Part shown: positions 8,438 through 16,186 of the stretch, one piece after another | How positions within the stretch are numbered: the first letter of the stretch is position 1 | How the letters are laid out: the number at the start of each line of letters is the position of its first letter | Assembly: GCA_018432315.1 (NCBI GenBank) | Contig: JAHDLB010000030.1 | Coordinates: forward strand, 62,001-126,000 | Direction: 5' to 3' | DNA from: Anaerolineae bacterium | GTDB lineage: Bacteria; Chloroflexota; Anaerolineae; Aggregatilineales; Aggregatilineaceae | Length of the DNA: 64,000 bases | Notes under the pieces: model-generated | Seen by the model: only the letters and a program-made list of their open reading frames with translations | Databases searched by the model: none | What the model was told of the DNA's origin: nothing | Translations under genes and position numbers: made by a program

Positions 8438-9073
8438 ATGTACGGATCAGGTATCTTACGTGGCCTGGGGGTCACGCTGAAACACTTCGTCAACACGTAC
8501 CTGGATGACATTCGCTGGGGCTTTCGCCGGCACATCCCCGACGAAGCCTTTCCCATCCGCCAGGGGCTGGACACGCGCGGCGTCTTCACCGTCGAGTACC
8601 CGGACGAAAAGCTGGCGATGTGGGAGCGATTCCGGTTCATTCCCTTCCTGGTCATCGAGAACCACGACCATCCGGAGCGCCCCGGCCACGACTGGTGCAC
8701 GAGCTGCGGCATCTGCGCGAAGGTCTGCCCGCCCCAGTGCATCTGGATCGTGCGCGGCAACGACCCCGAAACCGGGCGCCCCGTGCCGGAACCGCAGGCG
8801 TTCTACATCGACATCGACATCTGCATGAACTGCGGCCTGTGCGCCGAGTTCTGCCCGTTCGATGCGATCAAGATGGATCACGATTACGAGCTTGCCAGCT
8901 ACGACCGCACGTCGGCCCACATCTTCGACAAGCAGCGCCTGTCGAAGGAGTTCCGCTACTGGCAGTCTATCGCGCCGACGCGGGCCGAAGAGGAAGCCGA
9001 AGCGCGCGGCGGCTGGGAGCACAAAGACGTGCTCAAACAGAAGGCCAAAGAGGCGAAAGCCAAAGAGAATTAG
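8438..9073 (+). CDS. nuoI: NADH-quinone oxidoreductase subunit I (2x[4Fe-4S] ferredoxin)
   Basis: Protein of 211 residues carrying clusters N6a/N6b that pass electrons to NuoB. Two ferredoxin motifs are intact: Cys87-x2-Cys90-x2-Cys93-x3-Cys97 (CTSCGICAKVCPP) and Cys129-x2-Cys132-x2-Cys135-x3-Cys139 (CMNCGLCAEFCPF). The N-terminal amphipathic stretch (GLGVTLKHFVNTYLDD) is typical for docking on the membrane arm. The C-terminus is Lys/Glu/Ala-rich. AAGGAG lies ahead of the ATG. Last gene of the operon, followed by a strong terminator, so membrane subunits H, J-N and input subunits E-G must be encoded elsewhere if complex I is complete. Confidence 0.95.
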   Translation: MYGSGILRGLGVTLKHFVNTYLDDIRWGFRRHIPDEAFPIRQGLDTRGVFTVEYPDEKLAMWERFRFIPFLVIENHDHPERPGHDWCTSCGICAKVCPPQCIWIVRGNDPETGRPVPEPQAFYIDIDICMNCGLCAEFCPFDAIKMDHDYELASYDRTSAHIFDKQRLSKEFRYWQSIAPTRAEEEAEARGGWEHKDVLKQKAKEAKAKEN

Positions 9074-9102
9074 CCGCCCCGGGTACTCTCCCCCGACGAA
9101 CA

Positions 9103-9137
9103 ACCGGCAGGGCTAACTGTCCCTGCCGGTGTTTTTG
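9103..9137 (+). terminator. Terminator of the iscX-nuo operon
   Basis: A 10-bp perfect stem (9103-9112 with 9121-9130, loop of 8) is followed by GTTTTTG. This is a classic intrinsic terminator and closes the four-gene operon. Confidence 0.85.
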
Positions 9138-9169
9138 TCTCCCGAACGCGATCCGCACCGCCATCCCGC

Positions 9170-9580
9170 CTACTGGATGGTCAGGTCGAGCGTCGCGCCG
9201 TTCACGTGGACGGTGTAGCGCCCCGGCTCGAAGGGGTCGCTCAGCGGGATCGTCGCCTCGTACAGGCGGAGAATCTTCGGGCAGGGCCGGTTGGCTGGCA
9301 CCCACGTTGCGATCTCCACGAAGACGTCATCCCCTTCGCGCCACTGCGACACCCGGACCTCGCCCTCGCATCCCGTTCCATGATGCCCCGTCACGTTCAG
9401 TTGCACCCGCGGGGGATAGCTTTCGAGAATGAGGGCCTCGACGTGCTCGACGACGACGGGAACCGGCTTCAGCGGCTCGTCACGGTCGCCCGTGGGGCCG
9501 CCCACGCCCGCCGGCAGGCTGATCCCCAGGCACGAGCCCAGCATCATCACCAACAGCAGCAGAAGTGCGCGTATATACAT
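9170..9580 (-). CDS. Small lipoprotein of unknown function
   Basis: Protein of 136 residues. The N-terminal signal ends in a lipobox (MLGSC), so it is probably lipid-anchored on the outside of the membrane. The mature part is a single beta-rich domain (VEALILESYPPRVQLNVTG, DVFVEIATWVPANRPC, FEPGRYTVHVNGATLDLTI) with two Cys that could form a disulfide. Similar short lipoproteins are frequent in Chloroflexota genomes (from memory); none has a function I can name. The ATG at 9580 is preceded by GGAGAAG; a TTG one codon earlier is a less likely start. It follows the HAD-DinB gene by about 75 bp on the same strand and converges on the nuo operon. Confidence 0.7.
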   Translation of the reverse strand: MYIRALLLLLVMMLGSCLGISLPAGVGGPTGDRDEPLKPVPVVVEHVEALILESYPPRVQLNVTGHHGTGCEGEVRVSQWREGDDVFVEIATWVPANRPCPKILRLYEATIPLSDPFEPGRYTVHVNGATLDLTIQ

Positions 9581-9656
9581 CAACTTCTCCAGTTCGTGAT
9601 CGGTGGATCTGTATCGATCAGACGTTCCAACCGGCCATTTGGTTCCCGGCGCGCGG

Positions 9657-10853
9657 TCAGGCGGGGGGCGTATCGCCCAGCGCCTCGCGCAGTTGCCGGA
9701 TGTGCGCCCGGTCGTGCTGGACGATGTGATCCGCCATGCCCAGCAGCGTCGTCGCGCCCAGCCGGTGATGCACCGCCGGGCGGCTCCACGCGCCGTCAGT
9801 CAGCCCGGCCAGGAAATCGAGCGTGATCTGGCGCTCGCGGGCGAAGGCCAGCGCGGCAGCCCAACCATCGCCGGAACAGTCGCCCGTGCCGGGGACGCTC
9901 GCCGCCAGGAACGGCTCGCCGCCCTGGGCGATCTCGGCCAGCCGGGGCCGGTGAACTGCCCGCTCGGTTTCCGCCAGGTGGCAGATGATCTCCGCCGGGG
10001 ACCACTCGCCGGGGGCCGGGCGGATCGTCCAGGCGTCCGGCGCGATCTGCCGGGCGATGCCGAGCAGCGCCGCCAGCCCACCGTTCAGGCGCGGGGCGAT
10101 CTGCGCGGGCTCCAGCGGGCGCGGAGCGAGGCCGTCCAGCCAGCCCGGGCGCGCCACACAGGCGGCGAAGTCCTCCAGCGTCCCCACGCCGACCGGCGCG
10201 GCTTCCAGCCCCGGCGCCGCGTCACGGGGCGCGATCCAATAGGTGTGCAGCCCGGCGCGGTGCGCGGGCACGATGTCGTTGTTCCAGTCGTCGCCCACCA
10301 TGATCGCCTCGCCCGGCGCCACCTCGATCCGCGCCAGGATTTCCTCGTAATAGTCCGAGTGCGGTTTGGAGAAATGCGCGTTTTCCAGCATGGTGACCAG
10401 CGCGAACAGCATCTCGCCCACCGGCAGACCGGCCCAGTCCAGCCGCTGCTCGACGGCGACGCGCGGGAAGAACGGGTTGGTCGCCACCACCACGCGGTAT
10501 TCCCGCGCCACCAGCCCTTCCACCAGGGGGCGCGCCGCTGCTCGCACGCGCGTCCCGCTGCGCAGCGCGGGATACACCGCCTCGTAGAAGGCCGCCGCCC
10601 CCTCGCGGAAGGCGTCCATGTGACCCGGCAGCAGCGGGGCCAGCGCCGTGTAAAACGTCTCTTCGTTCGTGCGCAGCGGGTCGCGGCTGAGCATCACGGC
10701 GCGGGTCGCCGCCAGCACGGGCTGGAGCGTATCCTCCACGCCGAGCCGCTCGCACAAATAGCGGTTCAGCGCGTCCATGTAGGCAGATACGAACGCCTCG
10801 GTGGGATTGCCCAGCAGCGTATCGTCCAGGTCGAGCAGAACCGCCCTAATCAT
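9657..10853 (-). CDS. HAD-family phosphatase fused to a DinB-like domain
   Basis: Protein of 398 residues with two parts. Residues 1-~235 are a HAD hydrolase: LLDLDDT (motif I nucleophile Asp), VVATNP (motif II), a Lys in HFSKPHSDYY (motif III) and MVGDDWNNDI (motif IV). Residues ~245-398 form a DinB-like four-helix domain (WSPAEIICHLAETER and HIVQHDRAHIRQL supply the usual His residues for a metal site). DinB-like proteins bind metals and some are thiol transferases (known); the phosphatase substrate is unknown. The start ATG at 10853 overlaps the upstream Cys-rich gene by 8 bases, so they are coupled. The fusion itself is uncommon as far as I know. Confidence 0.8.
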   Translation of the reverse strand: MIRAVLLDLDDTLLGNPTEAFVSAYMDALNRYLCERLGVEDTLQPVLAATRAVMLSRDPLRTNEETFYTALAPLLPGHMDAFREGAAAFYEAVYPALRSGTRVRAAARPLVEGLVAREYRVVVATNPFFPRVAVEQRLDWAGLPVGEMLFALVTMLENAHFSKPHSDYYEEILARIEVAPGEAIMVGDDWNNDIVPAHRAGLHTYWIAPRDAAPGLEAAPVGVGTLEDFAACVARPGWLDGLAPRPLEPAQIAPRLNGGLAALLGIARQIAPDAWTIRPAPGEWSPAEIICHLAETERAVHRPRLAEIAQGGEPFLAASVPGTGDCSGDGWAAALAFARERQITLDFLAGLTDGAWSRPAVHHRLGATTLLGMADHIVQHDRAHIRQLREALGDTPPA

Positions 10854-11202
10854 CGGACTCGTCCAGGGCATCGCGGAACAGTTTCAGCCCCTGGTTCTCT
10901 TCGGCATCCAGGGGACAGCCGACGTACGGGTTTTCGATCGGGATGTCGTGTTTTTCGCACCACGCCTCGACGCGCATCTGCCGGACGAAGCCCAGCAGCA
11001 CGGGCCGGATGGTGAGTTTCAGGCGGAGGTCGGGGCTGGCGTTCGCCCGCAGGATGTCCGGCACGGGGCAGCGCGCGCAGTCCTTGGGCCGCCACGGCAC
11101 CGAGTCGGGGTTCGCCATCGCCAGGCGGCATTCCTGGATCGCGCGCCCGCGGTTGAAATCTTCGTAATAGTGAGGGCACTCCTTGCCCGCCGGTGTTCGC
11201 AT
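10846..11202 (-). CDS. Cys-rich conserved small protein
   Basis: Protein of 118 residues with seven Cys in spaced groups: KECPHYYEDFNRG near the start, IQECRLAM, DCARCPVPDIL (CxxC), AWCEKH and VGCPLDAEENQGLKLF. The pattern suggests a structural zinc or Fe-S site, but no named family is recognised. The in-frame ORF extends upstream to 11367, but the ATG at 11202 has a ribosome site (AAGGGTG) and a downstream-positioned promoter (-10 TACAAT at 11239-11244, minus strand), so the shorter form is chosen. The end overlaps the HAD-DinB start by 8 bases. Confidence 0.6.
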   Translation of the reverse strand: MRTPAGKECPHYYEDFNRGRAIQECRLAMANPDSVPWRPKDCARCPVPDILRANASPDLRLKLTIRPVLLGFVRQMRVEAWCEKHDIPIENPYVGCPLDAEENQGLKLFRDALDESDD

Positions 11203-11291
11203 CACATCACCCTTCGTGAACCAAGAGCCGACACACTGATTGTACGGGACCCGCAGCCGATCGACCACCACGCGAGGCGGCACTGCCAACT

Positions 11292-11337
11292 GAAAAAACA
11301 AAAACCTCCGGGAGCGATTATCCAGCCCAGGAGGTTT
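11292..11337 (-). terminator. Terminator of efp
   Basis: Minus strand: AAACCTCC (11330-11337 complement) pairs with GGAGGTTT (11302-11309 complement) around a 20-base loop, followed by TTGTTTTTT. It lies just after the efp stop at 11364 and before the promoter of the Cys-rich gene. Confidence 0.8.
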
Positions 11338-11363
11338 CCGGTCGGTGCAGCCTGCCGATCCGC

Positions 11364-11921
11364 TCAAACCCGCGTCACATACGAGCCGTCGCGCGTGTCG
11401 ATGCGGATCACGTCGCCCACGTTGACGAACAGCGGGACGGTCACCTGCAGGCCGGTTTCCGTGTTCACCTTCTTGGTGGCGCCGGTGGCCGTATCGCCCG
11501 CGATCGCCATCTCGGCCTCGGTGACTTCGTGCTCCACGTTGGGCGGCAGCTCGTAGTCGATGATTTCGCTCTCGTACGACAACAGCTTGAGCTGCATGTT
11601 TTCCTTCAGATACAGGAAATCGTCGCCGAACAGGTCCTGGCGAAGCTGCGGCTGTTCGAAGGTGGTGACGTCCATGAACGTCAGGAATTCACCGTCCGAG
11701 TACAGGTATTCCACCACCGTCGTCTCGATGCGAATGTCCTCGACCCGGTCGCCGGAGTTGAACGTCATCTCGCGGATCGTGTTGGTCCGCAGGTTGCGCA
11801 CGGATACGCGAATCGTCGCGCCGCCGCGACCGGTTTTGTTGTGATGGTAATCGAGCACTTTATAGAGTTCGCCATCGAGGGTGAAATTCGTGCCTTTGCG
11901 TAGCTGGTTTACGTCGATCAT
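11364..11921 (-). CDS. efp: Elongation factor P
   Basis: Translation factor of 185 residues that rescues ribosomes stalled at polyproline; the many Pro-rich linkers encoded in this window are plausible clients. Three domains: KOW-like 1-64, OB ~65-128, C-terminal OB ~129-185 (PLFVNVGDVIRIDTRDGSYVTRV). The tip loop reads NKTGRGGA, placing Arg32 where most EF-Ps have Lys; the usual Pro two residues before is Thr30. The ATG at 11921 gives the family length; a GTG 24 bases upstream is in frame. AAGGA lies 13 bases upstream of the ATG, slightly far. Confidence 0.93.
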   Translation of the reverse strand: MIDVNQLRKGTNFTLDGELYKVLDYHHNKTGRGGATIRVSVRNLRTNTIREMTFNSGDRVEDIRIETTVVEYLYSDGEFLTFMDVTTFEQPQLRQDLFGDDFLYLKENMQLKLLSYESEIIDYELPPNVEHEVTEAEMAIAGDTATGATKKVNTETGLQVTVPLFVNVGDVIRIDTRDGSYVTRV

Positions 11922-11971
11922 CGGAGTTATTTCGTCCTTATTCACACTGGAGTGGTCATCAGAGCGCCATC

Positions 11972-11980
11972 ATTATACCA
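11972..11980 (-). promoter_or_regulatory. Extended -10 promoter of efp
   Basis: Minus strand TGGTATAAT, a perfect extended -10 box. No good -35 hexamer is visible. Predicted leader about 45 bases. Confidence 0.6.
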
Positions 11981-12007
11981 GGAAATTCGAGCGACACGTA
12001 TGCTGCT

Positions 12008-14818
12008 CTAGCCGCCAATCCACTCGGCGGCAGCGCGCGGCAGATCGGCCAGCGGCCCGCGCCGCACCGTGCACTGTGGCAGGCTGTCCAGAAACGCCTG
12101 CCCGTACCGCTTGGTGATGACGCGGTTGTCGAACAGCGCCACCACGCCCCGATCCTGCCGCGTGCGGATCAACCGCCCGAAGCCCTGGCGGAAGCGCAGG
12201 ATCGCGTCGGGCACGGCGTACTGCATGAAGCTGTTCTCGTACAGCTCGGAGCGCGCCGCGAAGATCGGGTCGGTCGGGACGGCGAACGGCAGCCGCACGA
12301 TGACCAGCACGCTCAGGTCGTCGCCGGGAATGTCCACGCCTTCCCAGAACGAGCGCGTGCCCAGCAGCACGGCACGCTCGGTCTTCTTGAAGCCGTCGAG
12401 CAGGCTCTGGCGGCTGGAGCCGTCGCTCTGGTCGAAGACGGTGATGTTGCCCAGGGCGAGGCGCGGCGCGATGGCCTGCGCCGTCTGGCGAAGCTGGGCG
12501 TAGCTGGTGAACAGGCTCAACAGCCGCCCGTTCGTCGCCGCCGCCAGCTCGATCAGGCCGCGCTCGACGAACCGCTGGTAATCGTCGCGCCGGTCCGGGC
12601 CGGGGATGTCGGTCGGAATGTACACCAGGGTCGCGCGCTCGTAATCGAACGGCGAGCCGACCACCACCTCGCGCGCGTCGAACGTGTGCAGGCGCTCGCG
12701 CATGTACTCGAACGTCCCGGCGGTGCGCAGCGTGGCGCTGGCGAGCACCACCGCGTTTTTCTGCTGCCAGAGGTGCTGTTCCAGCAAGGGGCCGACGTTC
12801 AGCGGCGCGGCGTGGATGCCCAGCCGGGTGCCGTCCTGCTCGAGCTGCGCCCAGTAGATCGTGTTGTCCTGCGGATTGCTGGAGAACGCGCCGAGCTGCT
12901 GGTGCACGGTTTCCAGGTGGCGCGCCGCGGCCTGCACGCTGGAGAGCAGGTCGTCGTATTCCAGCACGTCGAACTCGCCCAGGCCCGCCAACCCGCGCGC
13001 CAGCCGGCCCATAGCGCTGGAAATTGCCTGGGTGAACTGGCTGAGCACGTCCCACGCCTCTTCGACGTGCGCCCAGCCGGACTGCTGGCGCAGCGCGGGC
13101 GTGATCCGCACCTGGTTGATGTACTCCCCGGCGCGTACCGCCCCGCTGCCCTCCAGGAAGCGGTACAGCGTCTCGAAATAGCGCTCGACGTGAAAGCCCA
13201 TCGCGCGCACCGAATCGGTGACGATCTCCACGTAGGACTCGATCTGCTCGAAGTAGCGGCCCGGCACGCTGCCGCGCGTGCTCCGGATCACGTCGCCCAG
13301 CAGGCCCCGGCGGCTGTCGCCCAGGTCGGCCAACTGGCGCAGCAGCGTGATCTGGTTCAACTGGAACGACAGGCCGTTGGTCGTCGCGTCTTCCAGGTGG
13401 TGCGCTTCGTCGATGATCAGGTAGCGGTAATCGGGCAGCACGCGGTTGCCGATCTGGACGTCGGCCAGCAGCAGCGCGTGGTTCACGATCAGGATGTGCG
13501 CCGACTCGGCATCGCGCCGCGCCTTGTAGAACGGGCACGCGCCGTGCATCTGGTCGCCGCACCGGTCGAGCGTGCAGCCCTCGTCTTCGGCGCTCAGGCG
13601 CGACCACACGACGTTTTCCTCGAACCCGCGCAGCGAGATCTCGCCTTTGTCGCCGCTGTCGGATTCCAGCAGCCAGACCAGGATTTTCGCCAGCACGCGC
13701 AGCTCGCCCACCGACGTCGGGCGGCGGCGGCGCAGCGTCGCCAGCCGGCGCGGGCACAGGTAGTTGCCGCGCCCCTTGACCACCGCCGCGCGGCACTCCA
13801 CGCCCAGCGCCTCGGCCAGAATGGGCACGTCCTTGTCGATGAGCTGGTCTTGCAGGTTGATCGTGGCCGTGCTGATCACGACGCGCTCGTTGTTCTTCGT
13901 CGCCCAGTCGATGGCCGGGATCAGGTACGCCAGGCTCTTGCCAACCCCCGTCGGCGCCTCGACCATCAGGTGCTCGCCGGCGTTGAACGCGTTCGCCACC
14001 GCTCGCAGCATCTCGACCTGCTGCTCGCGGTGCTCGTAGCCGGGAAAGTAGCGGGCCAGTTCCCCGTCCGCCTCGATAGTCGCCGCCAGCCGGTCGGTGT
14101 CCAGCGCCTTGTGATCGGCGTTGGGGCGCATCGGCTTCCACGGCTGGCTGTCCGCGCGGAAGAAGTCATCCGGGCCGATCTGCCGGCGCCCGGTCGGGGG
14201 CGCCTCGGCCTCGGTCAGCGCGGTCTGGCTGCGCACCTGCAGCGCGTCGAGGAAGACCGGTTTGGCCGACCAGTCCAGGTCCCCCGCCGCGTCGACGATC
14301 TCTTGCAGTGTCGCCAGCGGCAGCTCCAGGATGCGCTGCCACAGGTCCCAATACAACCGCCCGGTCGCCACGGCGTCGTGCAGCGCGCGGTGAGCGTGCT
14401 CCAACTCCAGGTCGAGCTGGGCCGTCAGACTGGTCAGGTTATAGCGCGGCGTGGTGGGCAGCATCACCGCGGCCAGCTCGTAGGTGTCCAGGCCCAGGTT
14501 GCGCGTCGCGACGTCGTGCCGCGCCAGAAACCCGAGATCGAACTCGACGTTGTGGCCCACGACCGGGTGATTCCCCACGAAGCGCCGCAGGTCGGGCAGC
14601 ACCTCGTACAGGCCCGGCGCGCCGATCAGGTCTTCGGTGTGGATGCCCGTGATCGCCGTCACGCGCTCCGGGATGCTGCGACCGGGATTGATCAACGTTT
14701 CGAACGTTTCGAGAACCTGCCCATCCTCGAACCGGGCCGCGCCGATCTCGATGATCGAGTCCTCTTCAGGGTTGAGACCTGTCGTTTCCAGGTCAAGGGC
14801 GACGATGACGTCGCGCAT
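12008..14818 (-). CDS. dinG: DinG-type DNA helicase with N-terminal DnaQ-like exonuclease
   Basis: Protein of 936 residues. Residues 1-~175 form a DEDDh 3'-5' exonuclease (VALDLETTGLNPEED with Asp/Glu; GHNVEFDLGFLARHD; AHRALHDAVATGRL). After a linker comes an XPD/DinG superfamily 2 helicase: Walker A EAPTGVGKS (~285-293), Cys ligands for an Fe-S cluster (YLCPRRL, CTLDRCG, GACPFY), DEAHHLED (~469) and SFWEGVDIPGDD near the end. This resembles the Bacillus/Staphylococcus DinG architecture. Predicted role: removing structured DNA, R-loops or 3' flaps during repair; the Fe-S cluster links it to the Suf genes in the window. A -10 box TACAAT lies upstream and GGAG precedes the ATG. Confidence 0.9.
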   Translation of the reverse strand: MRDVIVALDLETTGLNPEEDSIIEIGAARFEDGQVLETFETLINPGRSIPERVTAITGIHTEDLIGAPGLYEVLPDLRRFVGNHPVVGHNVEFDLGFLARHDVATRNLGLDTYELAAVMLPTTPRYNLTSLTAQLDLELEHAHRALHDAVATGRLYWDLWQRILELPLATLQEIVDAAGDLDWSAKPVFLDALQVRSQTALTEAEAPPTGRRQIGPDDFFRADSQPWKPMRPNADHKALDTDRLAATIEADGELARYFPGYEHREQQVEMLRAVANAFNAGEHLMVEAPTGVGKSLAYLIPAIDWATKNNERVVISTATINLQDQLIDKDVPILAEALGVECRAAVVKGRGNYLCPRRLATLRRRRPTSVGELRVLAKILVWLLESDSGDKGEISLRGFEENVVWSRLSAEDEGCTLDRCGDQMHGACPFYKARRDAESAHILIVNHALLLADVQIGNRVLPDYRYLIIDEAHHLEDATTNGLSFQLNQITLLRQLADLGDSRRGLLGDVIRSTRGSVPGRYFEQIESYVEIVTDSVRAMGFHVERYFETLYRFLEGSGAVRAGEYINQVRITPALRQQSGWAHVEEAWDVLSQFTQAISSAMGRLARGLAGLGEFDVLEYDDLLSSVQAAARHLETVHQQLGAFSSNPQDNTIYWAQLEQDGTRLGIHAAPLNVGPLLEQHLWQQKNAVVLASATLRTAGTFEYMRERLHTFDAREVVVGSPFDYERATLVYIPTDIPGPDRRDDYQRFVERGLIELAAATNGRLLSLFTSYAQLRQTAQAIAPRLALGNITVFDQSDGSSRQSLLDGFKKTERAVLLGTRSFWEGVDIPGDDLSVLVIVRLPFAVPTDPIFAARSELYENSFMQYAVPDAILRFRQGFGRLIRTRQDRGVVALFDNRVITKRYGQAFLDSLPQCTVRRGPLADLPRAAAEWIGG

Positions 14819-15032
14819 GATGAGCTCCGTTTCTATTCAGCCAGGCGAACGGCGACTATTGTATCACAACGAGGGGTTGCCACGCGAACAAATGTGCGGT
14901 TTTGCCGGCAGGCGCATCCCGCCATGAACGCCCGCTTCCCGCCCCCCACTGGCCGCGACACGGCGGCGCTTGAATGTACCTCTAGCCGACTGCGAACGCA
15001 ACGCCAGGGCCGCGTGATTTTTCGCGCTCGAG

Positions 15033-15038
15033 TATAAT
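15033..15038 (+). promoter_or_regulatory. -10 box of the 66-residue gene
   Basis: TATAAT at 15033-15038, predicted start about 15045, leader about 33 bases to the ATG at 15078. This rules out the in-frame GTG at 15045. No clear -35. Confidence 0.5.
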
Positions 15039-15077
15039 GGGGCCGTGGTCAAAACCCGTCACCAGGGGCAAACAGCT

Positions 15078-15278
15078 ATGGAACTCAAAGATATCTGGCG
15101 TTCAGTCGTCCACATCCGCGACGAAAACGACGAAATCACGGCGGTCCAGGTGCCGATCGACATGTGGCGCTTCTTGATCGATACCGTCCAGGCGATGGAA
15201 GACCGCGAAGCCGCGCGCGCCCGGCTGGCCCGGCTGCGCGCCCGGCAGTCCGCTGACGCTGTTCAAGACGACGAGTGA
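15078..15278 (+). CDS. Small protein, possibly antitoxin-like
   Basis: Protein of 66 residues: MELKDIWRSVVHIRDE, a beta hairpin-like stretch (EITAVQVPIDMWRFL) and a basic Arg/Ala helix (REAARARLARLRARQ). The layout (beta strand with 'VPIDMWRFL' then helix) is reminiscent of Phd/RelB-type antitoxin N-termini, but no toxin gene lies beside it: the next gene encodes a lipoprotein with a 7-bp gap. It could also be a small DNA-binding or regulatory protein. Recognised only by length, start signals and spacing; function unknown. Confidence 0.55.
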   Translation: MELKDIWRSVVHIRDENDEITAVQVPIDMWRFLIDTVQAMEDREAARARLARLRARQSADAVQDDE

Positions 15279-15285
15279 GGGAGAG

Positions 15286-15984
15286 ATGATGAGCGCAATC
15301 CAGCAGATCGCAACGCGCCTGGCCCTGCTGGGGCTGGTGATGGTCCTCGCCGCGTGCAATTCCGGCGCCGACCCCACGCAGCCCCCCCCAACGACCCCCG
15401 CCCCCACCGTGCCGCTCGTCGTCACGCGCATCGTCACGCCGCGCCCCACCTACACCCCCTTGCCCACGCCCACGCTGGATTACGACACCGATCTTGTCGC
15501 CGGGGGCTGGGTGCTGCGTTACAGCGTCACCATCACCGATAGCACGCTGGCCGACGAACTGCGCTACACCGCCGCCGCCGATCTGACCGTCAACCTGGAC
15601 GGCTCGATCACCGGCAGCGGCCACTTCAGCCCCTCCATCACCGACTCGCCTTGCAATGCCCAGGTCACCGACCGGACCCCGCTCGCGTTCGTGGTCGAGG
15701 GCGCTACCCGCCCCGTGGACGGCGCGATCTGGGCCGACGTGCGCCTGCTGCCGGACAACCCCCACCAGGCCGAAGCGTACACCCTGATCTGCCCGGATTA
15801 CAACGACGTGCGCGAACACAGCGGGCCGGTCCTGTGGCCCGCGCTGATCGCGCTCGACCGGCTGGAGTGGAGCTTCGCGCTCCGGAGCGGGCAGAGCTTC
15901 ACCTTCGCCGCGGACCTGTCCCAGGATGCCGCCAGCGCGGTCGGCGGCCTGCTCGAAGCGGAAGTGCGCCTGAGCCGGAACTGA
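15286..15984 (+). CDS. Lipoprotein of unknown function
   Basis: Protein of 232 residues. Signal peptide with lipobox VLAAC (Cys24 as the lipid site), a Pro/Thr linker (~29-62) with TPRPTYTPLPTPT, and a beta-rich domain (~65-232) with two Cys (SPCNAQV, LICPDYND). Two adjacent ATGs at 15286 and 15289 both follow GAGGGAGAG; the second has the better spacing. Probably co-transcribed with the 66-residue gene, 7 bp upstream. The domain suggests substrate or surface binding; no family recognised. Confidence 0.7.
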   Translation: MMSAIQQIATRLALLGLVMVLAACNSGADPTQPPPTTPAPTVPLVVTRIVTPRPTYTPLPTPTLDYDTDLVAGGWVLRYSVTITDSTLADELRYTAAADLTVNLDGSITGSGHFSPSITDSPCNAQVTDRTPLAFVVEGATRPVDGAIWADVRLLPDNPHQAEAYTLICPDYNDVREHSGPVLWPALIALDRLEWSFALRSGQSFTFAADLSQDAASAVGGLLEAEVRLSRN

Positions 15985-15996
15985 CCCTGTGCGACG

Positions 15997-16026
15997 AAAA
16001 ACCCCCGGCGCACGTGCTGCCGGGGG
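15997..16026 (-). terminator. Terminator of the double substrate-binding protein gene
   Basis: An 8-bp G/C stem (16002-16009 with 16019-16026, loop of 9) is followed on the minus strand by TTTTT (15997-16001 complement). It serves the minus-strand gene ending at 16187; on the plus strand it may also slow transcripts of the lipoprotein gene. Confidence 0.65.
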
Positions 16027-16047
16027 CCGCATCTCAGAGATCGTTTG

Positions 16048-16125
16048 AGAACCTCCATCCCCGCGCACCCTTCGGGTCCGCTTCCCTTCCCCAACGAGGG
16101 GGAAGGGTGAAAAAGACGAGGTTCT
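16048..16125. repeat. Nested inverted-repeat element between convergent genes
   Basis: Outer arms AGAACCTC (16048-16055) and GAGGTTCT (16118-16125) enclose a second perfect hairpin, CCCTTCCCC (16084-16092) with GGGGAAGGG (16099-16107), loop of 6, followed by TGAAAAAG. Together they fold as a two-level stem of about 78 bases. It may be a mobile repeat (MITE- or REP-like) or a bidirectional terminator. Copy number is unknown. Confidence 0.5.
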
Positions 16126-16186
16126 GCTCTGCCGGCGAGAAAAAAGTGCTTCTCGCATGGCCTTGCGATGTTGGACCGGCGGCGGC

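Noticed and set aside
6457-8760. Long minus-strand open frame (767 codons) opposite nuoCD/nuoI
   Set aside because: Its low-complexity product has no family motif and it is antisense to clear nuo genes; it is an effect of high GC in the third codon position.
15078-15278. Toxin-antitoxin module
   Set aside because: Only one small antitoxin-like protein is present; the adjacent gene is a lipoprotein and no toxin fold is seen.
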